A DNA stretch of 35,269 bases, taken from assembly GCA_001802865.1 (NCBI GenBank), contig MHAF01000103.1, forward strand, positions 1-35,269, written 5' to 3'. This DNA is from Ignavibacteria bacterium RBG_16_34_14. Its GTDB lineage: Bacteria > Bacteroidota > Ignavibacteria > Ignavibacteriales > Ignavibacteriaceae. Position numbers and translations under genes: made by a program. The notes under the pieces are model-generated. The model saw only the letters and a list, made by a program, of their open reading frames with translations. It was not told the DNA's origin and searched no databases. Of the stretch, positions 17,823-25,239 are shown piece after piece (the stretch's first letter is position 1; the number at the start of each line of letters is the position of its first letter).

Positions 17823-19091
17823 ATGGATTTGAAAATGTTTGATAAGATTTTATTGTTAGTGTGCGCTTTAAATTTCTTTATTTTTTCCCAATCCAAAATC
17901 ATTATCTACATGGATCTTCAGCAAACCGATCATCTTAAAGCATATGGCATAACTTTCCACGCTCTAATAGATGGAGTAAAAGCGGATTGGCTTCTCAATT
18001 ACAGGGGTGGTTCTTTTATGATTGATCACTCAGATAAAATTGCTACTGAATGCAGGATTGAGGGAGTTGCTTTCGATATTATTTCATTTTCAGAATCTGT
18101 TAGTATTTATGCTGAAGTGCAGAGTGAAGATAATAATATGGATGTTATTAGGTTAGAGAAGGCTCCGAAGATAGCTGTTTATGTTCCTCCTGGATTCCAG
18201 CCATGGGATGATGCTGTTACACTTGCACTTGAATATGCAAAAGTTCCTTATGATAAAATATGGAATGATGAAATCCTTCGCGGCGATCTTCAAAATTATG
18301 ACTGGCTTCACCTGCATCACGAGGATTTTACAGGACAGTATGGAAAGTTTTTTGCAAGTTTTGCAAATGCACAATGGTATATTGATCAACAGATTCAATA
18401 TGAAAATAATGCAAAGAAGAATGGATTTAAAAAAGTTTCCAAGATGATGGAAATTGTTTCACAGACAATTAAAAGTTACATAGCGCAAGGAGGATTTCTT
18501 TTTGCGATGTGTTCAGCCACCGATTCTTATGATATTTCTCTTGCAGCAGAAAATGTAGATATATGTGCTTCAATGTATGATGGCGATGCGGCTGATCCAA
18601 ATGCTCAGGAAAAACTTGATTTCTCAAAGTCGCTTGCATTTGAAAGCTTTAAGCTTGAGATGAATCCTTATGTTTATGAATACAGTGATATAGATATTCA
18701 GCCAATTGAAATAGGCAATTTCGAAAATGATTATTTCACACTTTTTGAATTCTCTGCAAAATATGATCCTGTACCAACGATGCTTACACAAGACCATGCA
18801 AATGTTATCCGCGGATTTATGGGACAAACAACAATGTTCAGGGGAGAACTGATTAAAAAATCAGTCACTAATCTTGCCGAAAGACAGGGTACAAATCAGG
18901 TCAGATACATTCATGGTAATTTCGGAAGGGGAACGTTTACTTTTTATGGGGGACACGACCCCGAAGATTACCAGCATGCAGTAGGAGATCCGCCAACAGA
19001 TCTTAACCTGTATAAAAACTCTCCCGGCTACCGTTTAATTCTTAACAACATCCTTTTCCCTGCAGCAACAAAGAAAAAACAAAAAACTTAA
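17823..19091 (+). CDS. Uncharacterised conserved secreted protein
   Basis: The protein has 422 residues from the ATG at 17823; a second in-frame ATG at 17835 gives an equally good signal peptide (MFDKILLLVCALNFFIFSQS). The mature part opens KIIIYMDLQQTDHLKAYG and contains DWLLNYRGGSFM. A central block LHLHHEDFTGQYG is followed by GGFLFAMCSATDSYDISLA, which looks like a nucleophile-elbow turn of a class I amidotransferase or flavodoxin-like fold. The C-terminus has GNFGRGTFTFYGGHDPEDY. From memory, close relatives in Bacteroidetes are often labelled asparagine synthetase B. I see neither the N-terminal catalytic cysteine nor the ATP-pyrophosphatase motif of that enzyme, so I do not use the name. 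The function is unknown. The gene follows clpX by 81 bp behind a palindromic repeat and is probably separate. Confidence 0.75.
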   Translation: MDLKMFDKILLLVCALNFFIFSQSKIIIYMDLQQTDHLKAYGITFHALIDGVKADWLLNYRGGSFMIDHSDKIATECRIEGVAFDIISFSESVSIYAEVQSEDNNMDVIRLEKAPKIAVYVPPGFQPWDDAVTLALEYAKVPYDKIWNDEILRGDLQNYDWLHLHHEDFTGQYGKFFASFANAQWYIDQQIQYENNAKKNGFKKVSKMMEIVSQTIKSYIAQGGFLFAMCSATDSYDISLAAENVDICASMYDGDAADPNAQEKLDFSKSLAFESFKLEMNPYVYEYSDIDIQPIEIGNFENDYFTLFEFSAKYDPVPTMLTQDHANVIRGFMGQTTMFRGELIKKSVTNLAERQGTNQVRYIHGNFGRGTFTFYGGHDPEDYQHAVGDPPTDLNLYKNSPGYRLILNNILFPAATKKKQKT

Positions 19092-19141
19092 GCTTAATAG
19101 TAGTTAGTTAGTTTATTATCTTTTGCGTTAGAATAAATGTA

Positions 19142-19207
19142 ATTGCGAGTCCCAATTTATTGGGACGCAATCTAATGAAAAGATTACTTCGCTTCGCTCG
19201 TAATGAC
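19142..19207. repeat. Composite palindromic repeat upstream of the FAH-family gene
   Basis: A hairpin GTCCCAA-TTTA-TTGGGAC is enclosed by ATTGC/GCAAT. A second stem ATTAC/GTAAT follows around TTCGCTTCGCTC. The wording ATTGCGAG... and ...CTTCGCTCGTAATGACA resembles a dispersed intergenic repeat seen in many bacterial genomes. An open frame through the repeat continues into the FAH gene, but it is not part of that protein. Confidence 0.65.
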
Positions 19208-19228
19208 AAAAACACAATTATAGGATTT

Positions 19229-19885
19229 ATGAAAAAAATAAAAATCCAAAACAACAATAAAGAATTTACTGTTGGCAAAATAGTTTGCGTTGGCAGAAAT
19301 TATTTTGAACATATTAAGGAACTCGGAAATGAAATTCCTGAAAAACCTGTTATTTTCTTAAAGCCATCGTCTTCATTAATTTTTTCAGGTGATGAAATTA
19401 TTTATCCATCTTTTTCATCAGAAATGCACCATGAAGTGGAGCTTGTTCTTTTAATAGGAAAGAGAATTAAGGATGGAAATATATCTGAAGCCAAAGATGC
19501 AATTATTGGTTACGGTGTAGGTCTTGATATGACTCTACGAGATATCCAAAACGAACTAAAAAAGAAAGGGCATCCCTGGACAATTGCAAAATGTTTTGAT
19601 ACTTCAGCAGTTGTTTCTGATTTTATTCTAAAAGGGAATTATAAGCTTACTTTGAATGAAGAAATATCTCTTTCCGTAAACGGAATAATAAAACAGAAAG
19701 AAAGGCTTAACAAAATGATTTTCAATCCCGCACAGATTATTGAATATATTTCAACCTTAATGACTCTTGAAGAAGGTGATCTTGTTTTTACTGGAACACC
19801 TGCAGGAGTAAGTAAAGTGAATAAGGGAGATAAGTTAAACGCCGAGATAAGTGGAGTAGCAAAATTAGGAAGTAGTATTAAATAA
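19229..19885 (+). CDS. Fumarylacetoacetate hydrolase (FAH) family protein
   Basis: From the ATG at 19229 this is a 218-residue cytoplasmic metal-dependent hydrolase or decarboxylase. The start is chosen because AGGA lies 4 bases upstream and the family begins there. The longer frame from 19160 only translates the palindromic repeat. Family motifs are VGRNYFEHIKELGN (21-34), PVIFLKPSSSL (40-50), the metal ligands Glu69 and Glu71 in HHEVELVLLIGK and Asp100 in GYGVGLDMTLRD, KCFDTSA, and DLVFTGTPAGVSKV near the C-terminus. The size fits the YcgM/acylpyruvase group rather than true fumarylacetoacetase, and the substrate is probably a small 2-oxo acid (inferred). It converges on the ruvA remnant, with only 9 bp between stop codons. 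Confidence 0.92.
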   Translation: MKKIKIQNNNKEFTVGKIVCVGRNYFEHIKELGNEIPEKPVIFLKPSSSLIFSGDEIIYPSFSSEMHHEVELVLLIGKRIKDGNISEAKDAIIGYGVGLDMTLRDIQNELKKKGHPWTIAKCFDTSAVVSDFILKGNYKLTLNEEISLSVNGIIKQKERLNKMIFNPAQIIEYISTLMTLEEGDLVFTGTPAGVSKVNKGDKLNAEISGVAKLGSSIK

Positions 19886-19894
19886 TAATCTGTT

Positions 19895-20103
19895 TCATCT
19901 ACTATTGAAACTTCCGAGGGTCTTCTTAATTAATTCTTCAATTGAAATATCTTTCGAAGTGCTTAAAATTTCTCTAACTGCATTTTCTGCCAATTTGTAA
20001 TTGTAGCCCAATGTTGTAAGTGCAGAAATTGCTTCCTGTTTTATGCTGTAAGAAATTGTTTGCCCTTCACTTTCTTTGAACTTATCAACTTTGCTGCGGA
20101 GTT
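19895..20103 (-). pseudogene. ruvA: Detached second copy of the 3' end of ruvA
   Basis: On the minus strand this reads in frame as the last about 66 codons of RuvA (LRSKVDKFKESEGQ through ISIEELIKKTLGSF), followed by NSR and a stop. Positions 19904-20101 align without gaps to 20679-20876 at the end of the intact ruvA. By hand count 168 of 198 bases match. Of the changed codons about 20 are synonymous and 6 alter the amino acid. There are no internal stops, but there is no start or upstream RuvA domain. The match stops abruptly 12 bases after the hicA stop codon. It holds domain III of RuvA (the RuvB-contacting helices) only, so it is not functional by itself. It is most simply a leftover of an insertion into ruvA. 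Confidence 0.9.
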
Positions 20104-20115
20104 AAATAATTCCAA

Positions 20116-20352
20116 TTATTTCTTTAATGCTGAAAAAAATTCTTCCTTCTTCAATCCGCAATCTTCTTCAATTATCTTTAACAATAATTTTTTCTTAATA
20201 TCCTTTCCTTTATGAATTGGAACTACAGTCATTTTCTTAGTTGAAGGATTAATAAGTATTAAGTGGCTTCCTTTTTGCCTGTCTTTAACAAAGCCAAATT
20301 TTTCCAGTCCTTTGATTACTTCTCTTGGTTTAAGACTTGGAACGGATTTCAT
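20116..20352 (-). CDS. hicA: HicA family toxin (mRNA interferase)
   Basis: This 78-residue protein belongs to the HicA/YcfA family, small dsRBD-fold ribonucleases that cut mRNA and tmRNA. It has the family signature: an N-terminal 'K.REVIKGLEKFGF' helix, then RQKGSHLILIN with the catalytic His30, then a basic VPIHKGKDIKKKLLLKI segment. Length is typical (60-85). Its ATG directly abuts the hicB stop codon (TAA-ATG), so antitoxin and toxin are translationally coupled with the antitoxin first, an order known among HicAB systems. The pair lies between the intact ruvA and a broken ruvA end, which marks it as an insertion. All key residues appear intact, so an active toxin is likely. Confidence 0.9.
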   Translation of the reverse strand: MKSVPSLKPREVIKGLEKFGFVKDRQKGSHLILINPSTKKMTVVPIHKGKDIKKKLLLKIIEEDCGLKKEEFFSALKK

Positions 20353-20583
20353 TTATATAACAACTTCAATAGTGCTTTGATATATATTTTTAGGAACTGG
20401 TACAGAATTATTGTGAGATATCAAACTCTCTAAATATAATTCAATAGCTTCTGTTATATTAACTTCAGCTTCTTCAAGAGTATCACCCTGAGAGTGACAT
20501 CCTGGTAAAGAAGGAACATAAGCTATGTAGCCACCTTCTTCCGCCGCTTCATATATAACCGGATATGAATACTTCTTTTTCAT
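20353..20583 (-). CDS. hicB: HicB family antitoxin
   Basis: This 76-residue protein has the partial RNase H-like fold of HicB. The hallmark YIAYVPSLPGCHSQGDTLEEAE (residues 19-40) is followed by an EAIELYLESL helix. It neutralises HicA by direct binding. No C-terminal HTH or ribbon-helix-helix domain is present, so it is the short form and may autoregulate weakly or not at all. The ATG at 20583 is preceded by GAGGAAGGG, one of the strongest ribosome-binding sites in the window, unlike the neighbouring repair genes. A promoter-like pair of hexamers lies at 20608-20636. It stands 89 bp downstream of the intact ruvA stop codon. Confidence 0.9.
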   Translation of the reverse strand: MKKKYSYPVIYEAAEEGGYIAYVPSLPGCHSQGDTLEEAEVNITEAIELYLESLISHNNSVPVPKNIYQSTIEVVI

Positions 20584-20607
20584 CCCTTCCTCAATCTTAT
20601 TTTTTAT

Positions 20608-20636
20608 TTTATATGTGCTAACTATTAGATTTCCAA
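20608..20636 (-). promoter_or_regulatory. Candidate sigma-70-like promoter of hicBA
   Basis: On the minus strand TTGGAA and TATAAA are separated by exactly 17 bp, with AT following the -10. They lie in the 89-bp gap between ruvA and hicB, 25 bases upstream of the hicB start. Independent transcription of the toxin-antitoxin pair is therefore likely. Confidence 0.5.
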
Positions 20637-20672
20637 TAATTAATTTAAAAAAATCACTCGTTAGAATCTATC

Positions 20673-21254
20673 TTACTTATTCAAACTCCCCAAGGTTTTC
20701 TTAATCAACTCCTCAAGAGAAATATCTTTCGAAGTGCTCAAAATTTCTCTCACTGCATTTTCCGCCATTTTATAATTATAGCCTAAAGTTGTAAGAGCAG
20801 AAATTGCTTCCTGCTTTATGCTGTAAGAAATATTTTGTCCTTCACTTTCTTTTATCTTGTCAACTTTGCCACGAAGTTCAAGAACAACTCTTTCTGCGGT
20901 TTTTCTTCCTACTCCAGGTATGGCAATTAACCTTGAGATATTTCCCGCTTCAATTGCTTCTTTAAGTTCATCAACCCGGATACCTGAAAGAACATTCAGC
21001 CCCAGCTTTGGCCCGATTCCGTTTACGCTAATTAAAAGTTCAAACATTTCTTTTTCTGTTTCATTATAAAAACCAAAGAGAGTTATGGAATCTTCTCTAA
21101 CGCTGGTATAGATATGAAGTGAAACTTCTTTCTTATCAGAAATACTCTCGAAAGTATTTATTGAAATGTTTACTGAATAACCAACTCCATTTACATCTAA
21201 AAGAAGTTTTGTTGGTCTGAGAGTAATTATGTTGCCGTTTAAATAGCCGATCAT
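20673..21254 (-). CDS. ruvA: Holliday junction branch migration protein RuvA
   Basis: This 193-residue cytoplasmic protein binds Holliday junctions as a tetramer and loads the RuvB motor. Domain I begins MIGYLNGNIITLRP and contains LLDVNGVGYSVNIS. The two helix-hairpin-helix motifs read LLISVNGIGPKLGLNVLSG and LIAIPGVGRKTAERVVLELR. Domain III covers about residues 145-193 (YSIKQEAISALTTLGYNYKMAENAV). Length is normal for the family (about 200). It is the last housekeeping gene of the recJ-yebC-ruvC block and is separated from ruvC by the four-helix-bundle insertion. Its final 198 codon-aligned bases (20679-20876) have a diverged second copy downstream of hicBA, so this 3' end may have been supplied by the insertion. 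No ruvB is in the window. Confidence 0.96.
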   Translation of the reverse strand: MIGYLNGNIITLRPTKLLLDVNGVGYSVNISINTFESISDKKEVSLHIYTSVREDSITLFGFYNETEKEMFELLISVNGIGPKLGLNVLSGIRVDELKEAIEAGNISRLIAIPGVGRKTAERVVLELRGKVDKIKESEGQNISYSIKQEAISALTTLGYNYKMAENAVREILSTSKDISLEELIKKTLGSLNK

Positions 21255-21260
21255 AAAAAA

Positions 21261-21290
21261 GATTAAAAAATTTAAAGATTGAAAAATTGA
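21261..21290. repeat. Left 30-bp inverted repeat flanking the four-helix-bundle gene
   Basis: This A-rich segment is an inverted copy of 21740-21769 with 26 of 30 positions matching. It contains the stop codon of the four-helix-bundle gene (21272-21274). Low complexity weakens the case, but the match is longer and more exact than AT-richness alone would readily give. Confidence 0.55.
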
Positions 21291-21709
21291 AAAAATAAGA
21301 TTATAAATGAGCTGGCTTTTGTAAGTTTTCCTTTAATAGCATACCTTCTTAAATACTTTATAAAGTTTGAAATCTGAGTTATAATCTTAATTGAAAGTTC
21401 ATAATTAATATTAAAAGAATTCTTTGATATATAATCCAAATCTAAAGCAACATAAAGCATTGATCTGACTTCGCCTGCCGATCCTTTTGAATATTTTAAA
21501 AACTTTATAAACTCTTTGTTGTTATTTCTTTCATCCCGCCTTGGCGGGACAGCAATATTATTCATGATTGAAACAGCTGCTCTTTGGATTTGATCTTTTA
21601 ATCCAAAATCTTTTCTAAAATTATCTGAAGAAGTCAACTCATATATTGATTTGACAAACTCCCTTGCATCCTGCCAAACTTTTAAATCTTCAAATGACGC
21701 AGCTTTCAT
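21272..21709 (-). CDS. Four-helix-bundle protein (23S rRNA intervening-sequence / S23 family)
   Basis: This 145-residue protein matches the family once found in 23S rRNA intervening sequences and related to the Avd accessory protein of diversity-generating retroelements. Signatures are FEDLKVWQDAREFVKSIYEL at the start, IQRAAVSIMNNIA, NKEFIKFLKYSKGSAGEVRSMLYVALDL and a final helix. The usual 'NIAEG..R' turn is replaced by NIAVPPRRDERNNNKEF. The PPRR segment is encoded by the perfect palindrome at 21534-21549. The ATG at 21709 has GGAGGT 3 bases upstream. The gene splits ruvC from ruvA and is bounded by inverted repeats, so it looks like a small mobile cassette. The biochemical role is unknown. 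The last residues (FFQFFNL) come from the left repeat and are probably not ancestral. Confidence 0.88.
   Translation of the reverse strand: MKAASFEDLKVWQDAREFVKSIYELTSSDNFRKDFGLKDQIQRAAVSIMNNIAVPPRRDERNNNKEFIKFLKYSKGSAGEVRSMLYVALDLDYISKNSFNINYELSIKIITQISNFIKYLRRYAIKGKLTKASSFIILFFQFFNL
21534..21549. repeat. GC-rich palindrome inside the four-helix-bundle coding sequence
   Basis: TCCCGCC-TT-GGCGGGA is a perfect 7-bp stem with a 2-base loop, strikingly GC-rich in this AT-rich gene. It falls where the family normally has a short NIAEG turn, and reads in frame, so it adds or replaces residues without breaking the protein. It resembles palindromic elements known to insert into coding sequences. 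Confidence 0.6.
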
Positions 21710-21739
21710 TTTACCTCCATTAATTTTAAAATTTAGAAA

Positions 21740-21769
21740 TTAATCTTTTAATCTTTAAATTTTTCAATC
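21740..21769. repeat. Right 30-bp inverted repeat flanking the four-helix-bundle gene
   Basis: This is the inverted partner of 21261-21290, with 4 mismatches in 30. It overlaps the ruvC 3' end and supplies its last codons (Lys-Phe-Lys-Asp) and stop codon at 21748-21750. Confidence 0.55.
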
Positions 21770-22311
21770 TTGTAATCCGGCATAATCCTTTCCGGAAACT
21801 GTTCAATAAACGACTTCCAATCTTTTCCATGTTTTTTGTGATTACCCATTCGAAATGCATGACATAACGCAACTGCTAATGCATCCGATTCATCAAATCT
21901 CATTTTTTTTTCTTTTACTGAAAGTAGAGTTTTAATCATATATGAAACCTGCTCTTTTGAAGCGGCACCTTTTCCCACAACCGATTTTTTTATTTCTCTT
22001 GGAGAATATTCGCTCATTGGAACTTTACAATGTGCAGCGGCAAGTATGGCAGCACCCCGTGCATATCCGATCTTCATAGCAGATTGGACATTCCTACCAT
22101 AAAAAGCTGTTTCAATAGCAAATTCATCTGGCTTATAAAGTTTTATAAGATTTAAAAGTTCATTGTAAATAATAACTAATTTATTTGGGAGAGAATTATT
22201 TGAGGAGAGTTTTATCACTCCATTTTTAATTAGAGAGAATGTGCTGCCATCCTGCTTGATAATTCCGAACCCGGTTAAATTTGTTCCTGGGTCCACTCCA
22301 AAAATTATCAT
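21748..22311 (-). CDS. ruvC: Crossover junction endodeoxyribonuclease RuvC
   Basis: This 187-residue dimeric nuclease cuts Holliday junctions symmetrically. The RNase H-like active site is visible. Asp7 is in GVDPGTNLTGFGI, Glu67 in FAIETAFYGRN, and Asp140 and Asp143 in RFDESDALAVALCHA. The segment EYSPREIKKSVVGKGAASKEQV is the family's DNA-binding loop. Length is slightly above E. coli RuvC (173), partly because the C-terminus (KIEKFKD) runs into the A-rich inverted repeat bordering the next gene. It starts 3 bases after the yebC stop codon, so it is translationally linked to yebC. The four-helix-bundle gene separates it from its usual neighbour ruvA. Confidence 0.96.
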   Translation of the reverse strand: MIIFGVDPGTNLTGFGIIKQDGSTFSLIKNGVIKLSSNNSLPNKLVIIYNELLNLIKLYKPDEFAIETAFYGRNVQSAMKIGYARGAAILAAAHCKVPMSEYSPREIKKSVVGKGAASKEQVSYMIKTLLSVKEKKMRFDESDALAVALCHAFRMGNHKKHGKDWKSFIEQFPERIMPDYKIEKFKD

Positions 22312-22314
22312 TTG

Positions 22315-23061
22315 TTAAACTGATTTCTTAATTAATTCTTCATCAAAATCGGCATTAGAATAAACGTTCTGAACGTCATCTAAATCTTCAAGAGCTTCGA
22401 TTAGCTTAATAACTTTTTCACCATCTTCTCCTGAAACGGAGATTATATTCTGTGCAATCCACTGAAGAGAAGCATTTTCAATATTAAATTTTTTCTCTGC
22501 AAGGGCTCTTCTTACAGGTTCAAAAGATTCAATTGATGTCTGGATTTCGTAATAATCATCTTCTGTCCGGAGATCATCAGCACCAGCATCAAGGATTATT
22601 TCCATGATATCATCTTCAGATTTACCTTGTTTTGGTAAACTTAAAATTCCTTTCCTATGAAACATCCATGCAACAGAACCACTTTCTCCAAGAGTTCCAC
22701 CGTGTTTACTGAATACATGTCTTACTTCGGCAACAGTTCTGTTTTTATTATCTGTAGCTACTTCGACCATCAAAGCTATTCCTGCGGGAGCATAACCTTC
22801 ATAAGTAAATTCATGGTATGTTACACCTTCGAGTTCACCCGTAGCTTTTTTAATTGCTCTCTCGATATTGTCTTGAGGCATATTCGCCGACTTTGCGTTA
22901 TCTATTGCGAGTCTTAATCTTGGATTTCCGGCAGGATCACCTCCACCTTCCCTTGCTGCAATTGTAATTTCTTTGATAAGCTTTGTAAACATTTTACCAC
23001 GCTTGGTATCAATTACTGCTTTTTTTCTTTTGGTTGTTGCCCATTTTGAATGACCCGACAT
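22315..23061 (-). CDS. yebC: YebC/PmpR family protein (TACO1 family)
   Basis: This 248-residue protein starts [20 protein letters not shown] and has [50 protein letters not shown] and [20 protein letters not shown], all hallmark blocks of YebC/TACO1. Members have been described as DNA-binding regulators and, more recently, as helpers of translation through difficult peptide stretches. Which role applies here cannot be judged from sequence. Its ATG overlaps the recJ stop codon by one base (TAATG) and its stop lies 3 bases before ruvC, an arrangement that often places yebC with ruvC in bacteria. Length is normal. Confidence 0.97.
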   Translation of the reverse strand: MSGHSKWATTKRKKAVIDTKRGKMFTKLIKEITIAAREGGGDPAGNPRLRLAIDNAKSANMPQDNIERAIKKATGELEGVTYHEFTYEGYAPAGIALMVEVATDNKNRTVAEVRHVFSKHGGTLGESGSVAWMFHRKGILSLPKQGKSEDDIMEIILDAGADDLRTEDDYYEIQTSIESFEPVRRALAEKKFNIENASLQWIAQNIISVSGEDGEKVIKLIEALEDLDDVQNVYSNADFDEELIKKSV

Positions 23062-24791
23062 TAAACTAACTCCTCAATTTTCTCATTAATTCTTATATCT
23101 TTGAATTTAAACTGTGGGAAAAAACGACCATCTCTTGTTGTTTTATCAATTGAAAATACCACATCAATTTTGGAATTATTTTTTAATAGATCTTCACAGA
23201 AATTTCCCATATTAAAACCAATGCAATCGAAAACTTTTTCGCAGCCATCCTGCTTAAGAGTTACGATCAAATGATTTGTTCCTACTATTCTCGGAGGGCT
23301 TGCAACCTTTACATCTTCACATAAAAAGACAGGTCTCATATTGCTTGGACCAAATGGAGAAAACTGATCAAGTATCCTGAGAAATTTAGGAGTTATTTCT
23401 GAAAATTTTAATTTGGAATCAATAGTAATCTCAGGAAACAAATCGTCCTTTATAAGAGATTCTTTTACAATACTATTAAAACGGGTTCTGAATTCTTCAA
23501 GTTTATCTACTTCAACAGCAAGTCCGGCTGCAGCCTGATGCCCTCCAAAATGGATCAGAATATCCTCACATCTTCTCAAAGCTTCATAAATATTAAATTT
23601 AGATATGCTGCGTGCAGATCCCTTTGCAATACCATCAACGGTTGTAAGCATTATTGTAGGTCTGTAATATTTTTCTACAAGGCGTGATGCTACAATACCA
23701 ATTACACCCGGGTGCCAGTCCTGCTGATGCAGAATAATTGCAAGTTCATTCTGAAGATCGAGAGAACTCTCAACAAGTTCAAGTGCGTTGTCAAAAGTAT
23801 CAACATCAAGTTTTCTTCTTTCATAATTTTCAGTTTCAAGAACCTGCGCAAGCTGAAGAGCCTCATCTTTTTTATCTGTAATTAAAAGGTTGACTGCTCT
23901 ATGTGCATCACCTAATCTGCCAACTGCATTAATTCTGGGTGCGATCGTAAAAACAATCTGTCCAGATGTAAGTGCACCGGGATGTATTCCTGCGCTTTCA
24001 ATTAAAGCTTCAATCCCAGGTCTTGGATTATTATTTACAATGTTTATTCCTTCCTTAACAAGAATCCTGTTTTCATCTGTAAGAGGAACAATATCTGCTG
24101 CACCGGCAAGTGCAACAAGATCAAGATATTTTAACGGTAAGATTCTTTTCCCTATTCTGTCAGCAACTCCTTGGGCAAGTTTGAAAGCAATGCCTGCACC
24201 AGAAAGATATTTGAAAGGATAGTTACACGAAGGCTTTAATGGGTCGAGAACCGCAACCGCATTTGGTAAAATTTCTTTAGGCTGATGATGATCGCAGATA
24301 ATAACATCAATACCAAGTTTATTTGCATAATCTGTTTCCTCTATTGCAGTAATTCCACAATCAACAGAAATTAATAAAGTTGCATCAATGCTTTTTACAT
24401 GATCAACACCTGCTGAAGATAATCCATATCCTTCCGTTAATCGTTTAGGGATATAAAAATCAATATTGGCATCAAGTTCTTTAAGGAAAAGATAAAGAAG
24501 TGCAGTTGCGCAAGTACCATCAACATCATAATCCCCAAAGATGCAGATTTTTTCATTTTCTGTAAGAGCTTTGATTATCCGCATCGTTGCAGTATCCATT
24601 CCATCCATTAAAAAAGGATTATGTAATGAATCAATGGAAGGGCGAAAGAAAGATTTTGCTTGTGTAAAATTCCTGATGTTTCTGAGAATTAAAAGGCGGG
24701 TTAATATTTCAGAAATATTGAGACTATCTGCCAAAGATTTTACGGCATATTCATCCTGAATGTATTGTAATTTCCAGCGGTTTTTAGCCAT
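23061..24791 (-). CDS. recJ: Single-stranded-DNA-specific exonuclease RecJ
   Basis: This 576-residue DHH-family exonuclease degrades single-stranded DNA 5' to 3' in repair. The manganese site is intact. [13 protein letters not shown] has the DYDVDG motif at 87-92. Next come [10 protein letters not shown] and [10 protein letters not shown] with DHH at 167-169. The DHHA1 part shows [18 protein letters not shown] (from the LAIILHQQ segment) and [13 protein letters not shown]. The OB-fold follows ([17 protein letters not shown]). Length matches bacterial RecJ (about 570). Its ATG is only about 25 bases downstream of the 3' end of the RNase P RNA with no terminator between. It overlaps yebC by one base and opens the repair operon. 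Confidence 0.96.
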   Translation of the reverse strand: MAKNRWKLQYIQDEYAVKSLADSLNISEILTRLLILRNIRNFTQAKSFFRPSIDSLHNPFLMDGMDTATMRIIKALTENEKICIFGDYDVDGTCATALLYLFLKELDANIDFYIPKRLTEGYGLSSAGVDHVKSIDATLLISVDCGITAIEETDYANKLGIDVIICDHHQPKEILPNAVAVLDPLKPSCNYPFKYLSGAGIAFKLAQGVADRIGKRILPLKYLDLVALAGAADIVPLTDENRILVKEGINIVNNNPRPGIEALIESAGIHPGALTSGQIVFTIAPRINAVGRLGDAHRAVNLLITDKKDEALQLAQVLETENYERRKLDVDTFDNALELVESSLDLQNELAIILHQQDWHPGVIGIVASRLVEKYYRPTIMLTTVDGIAKGSARSISKFNIYEALRRCEDILIHFGGHQAAAGLAVEVDKLEEFRTRFNSIVKESLIKDDLFPEITIDSKLKFSEITPKFLRILDQFSPFGPSNMRPVFLCEDVKVASPPRIVGTNHLIVTLKQDGCEKVFDCIGFNMGNFCEDLLKNNSKIDVVFSIDKTTRDGRFFPQFKFKDIRINEKIEELV

Positions 24792-24815
24792 AATTTTTTC
24801 ATTTTATAAGAACAA

Positions 24816-25239
24816 GAGCACAGTTCAATCTTGTAAGCCGAATTCTGTTTCCTGACGAAGTCGGGATGGCAATTATTTATCTTCTCCTGTTATTACTAAC
24901 AGGCTCAAGCAGTCTACCCGGAAACCTGTCCCACTGATTGCAGGGCACCAAAGCAGAACACCTTTGTTCTCCATTACGGAGATTAGTTCCCTTATTTGAC
25001 CTTGCTTCGGGTGGGGTTTACCCTGCCTCCGATATTACTATCGGAGCGGTAGGCTCTTACCCTGCCTTTTCACCTTTACCCCCCGACTTTGTCGGAGAGA
25101 AGTATATTTTCTGTGGCACTTTCCATTCCCGAAAATTCGGGATCCGGGAATTACCCGGCACCCTGTTCTGTGAAGTTCGGACTTTCCTCCCTTCCCGATT
25201 TAAATCGGAAAAAGCAATTGCCCGAATTGAACTGTACTT
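24816..25239 (-). ncRNA. rnpB: RNase P RNA, bacterial type A
   Basis: The minus strand carries the catalytic RNA that trims tRNA 5' leaders. The 5' conserved core GGAGGAAAGTCCGAACTTC lies near 25172-25190. The 3' core ACAGAATTCGGCTTACA (24832-24848) is also present. The two ends close a 12-bp P1 helix, GTACAGTTCAAT with ATTGAACTGTGC, which fixes the limits. A GGTAAACCCCACC segment and the GGGTAAGAGCCTACCG block lie between. Several stems are short palindromic helices (CCCGAATTTTCGGG, CCGACAAAGTCGG, CCGATTTAAATCGG). At about 424 nt it is slightly long. A weak -10 (TAGAAT at 25242-25247) precedes it. No terminator lies before recJ. Confidence 0.96.

Noticed and set aside
19895-20103. A separate small protein gene made of the ruvA end
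   Set aside because: There is no start codon with a ribosome-binding site in the RuvA-matching frame, and the match ends abruptly beside hicA. It is a remnant.
20116-20583. A larger defence island or phage around hicBA
   Set aside because: No integrase, transposase, restriction or phage gene is found on either side. The block is only the two-gene pair between two ruvA ends.
21261-21769. Reading the four-helix-bundle gene as part of a 23S rRNA intervening sequence
   Set aside because: There is no rRNA sequence on either side; the neighbours are ruvC and ruvA.
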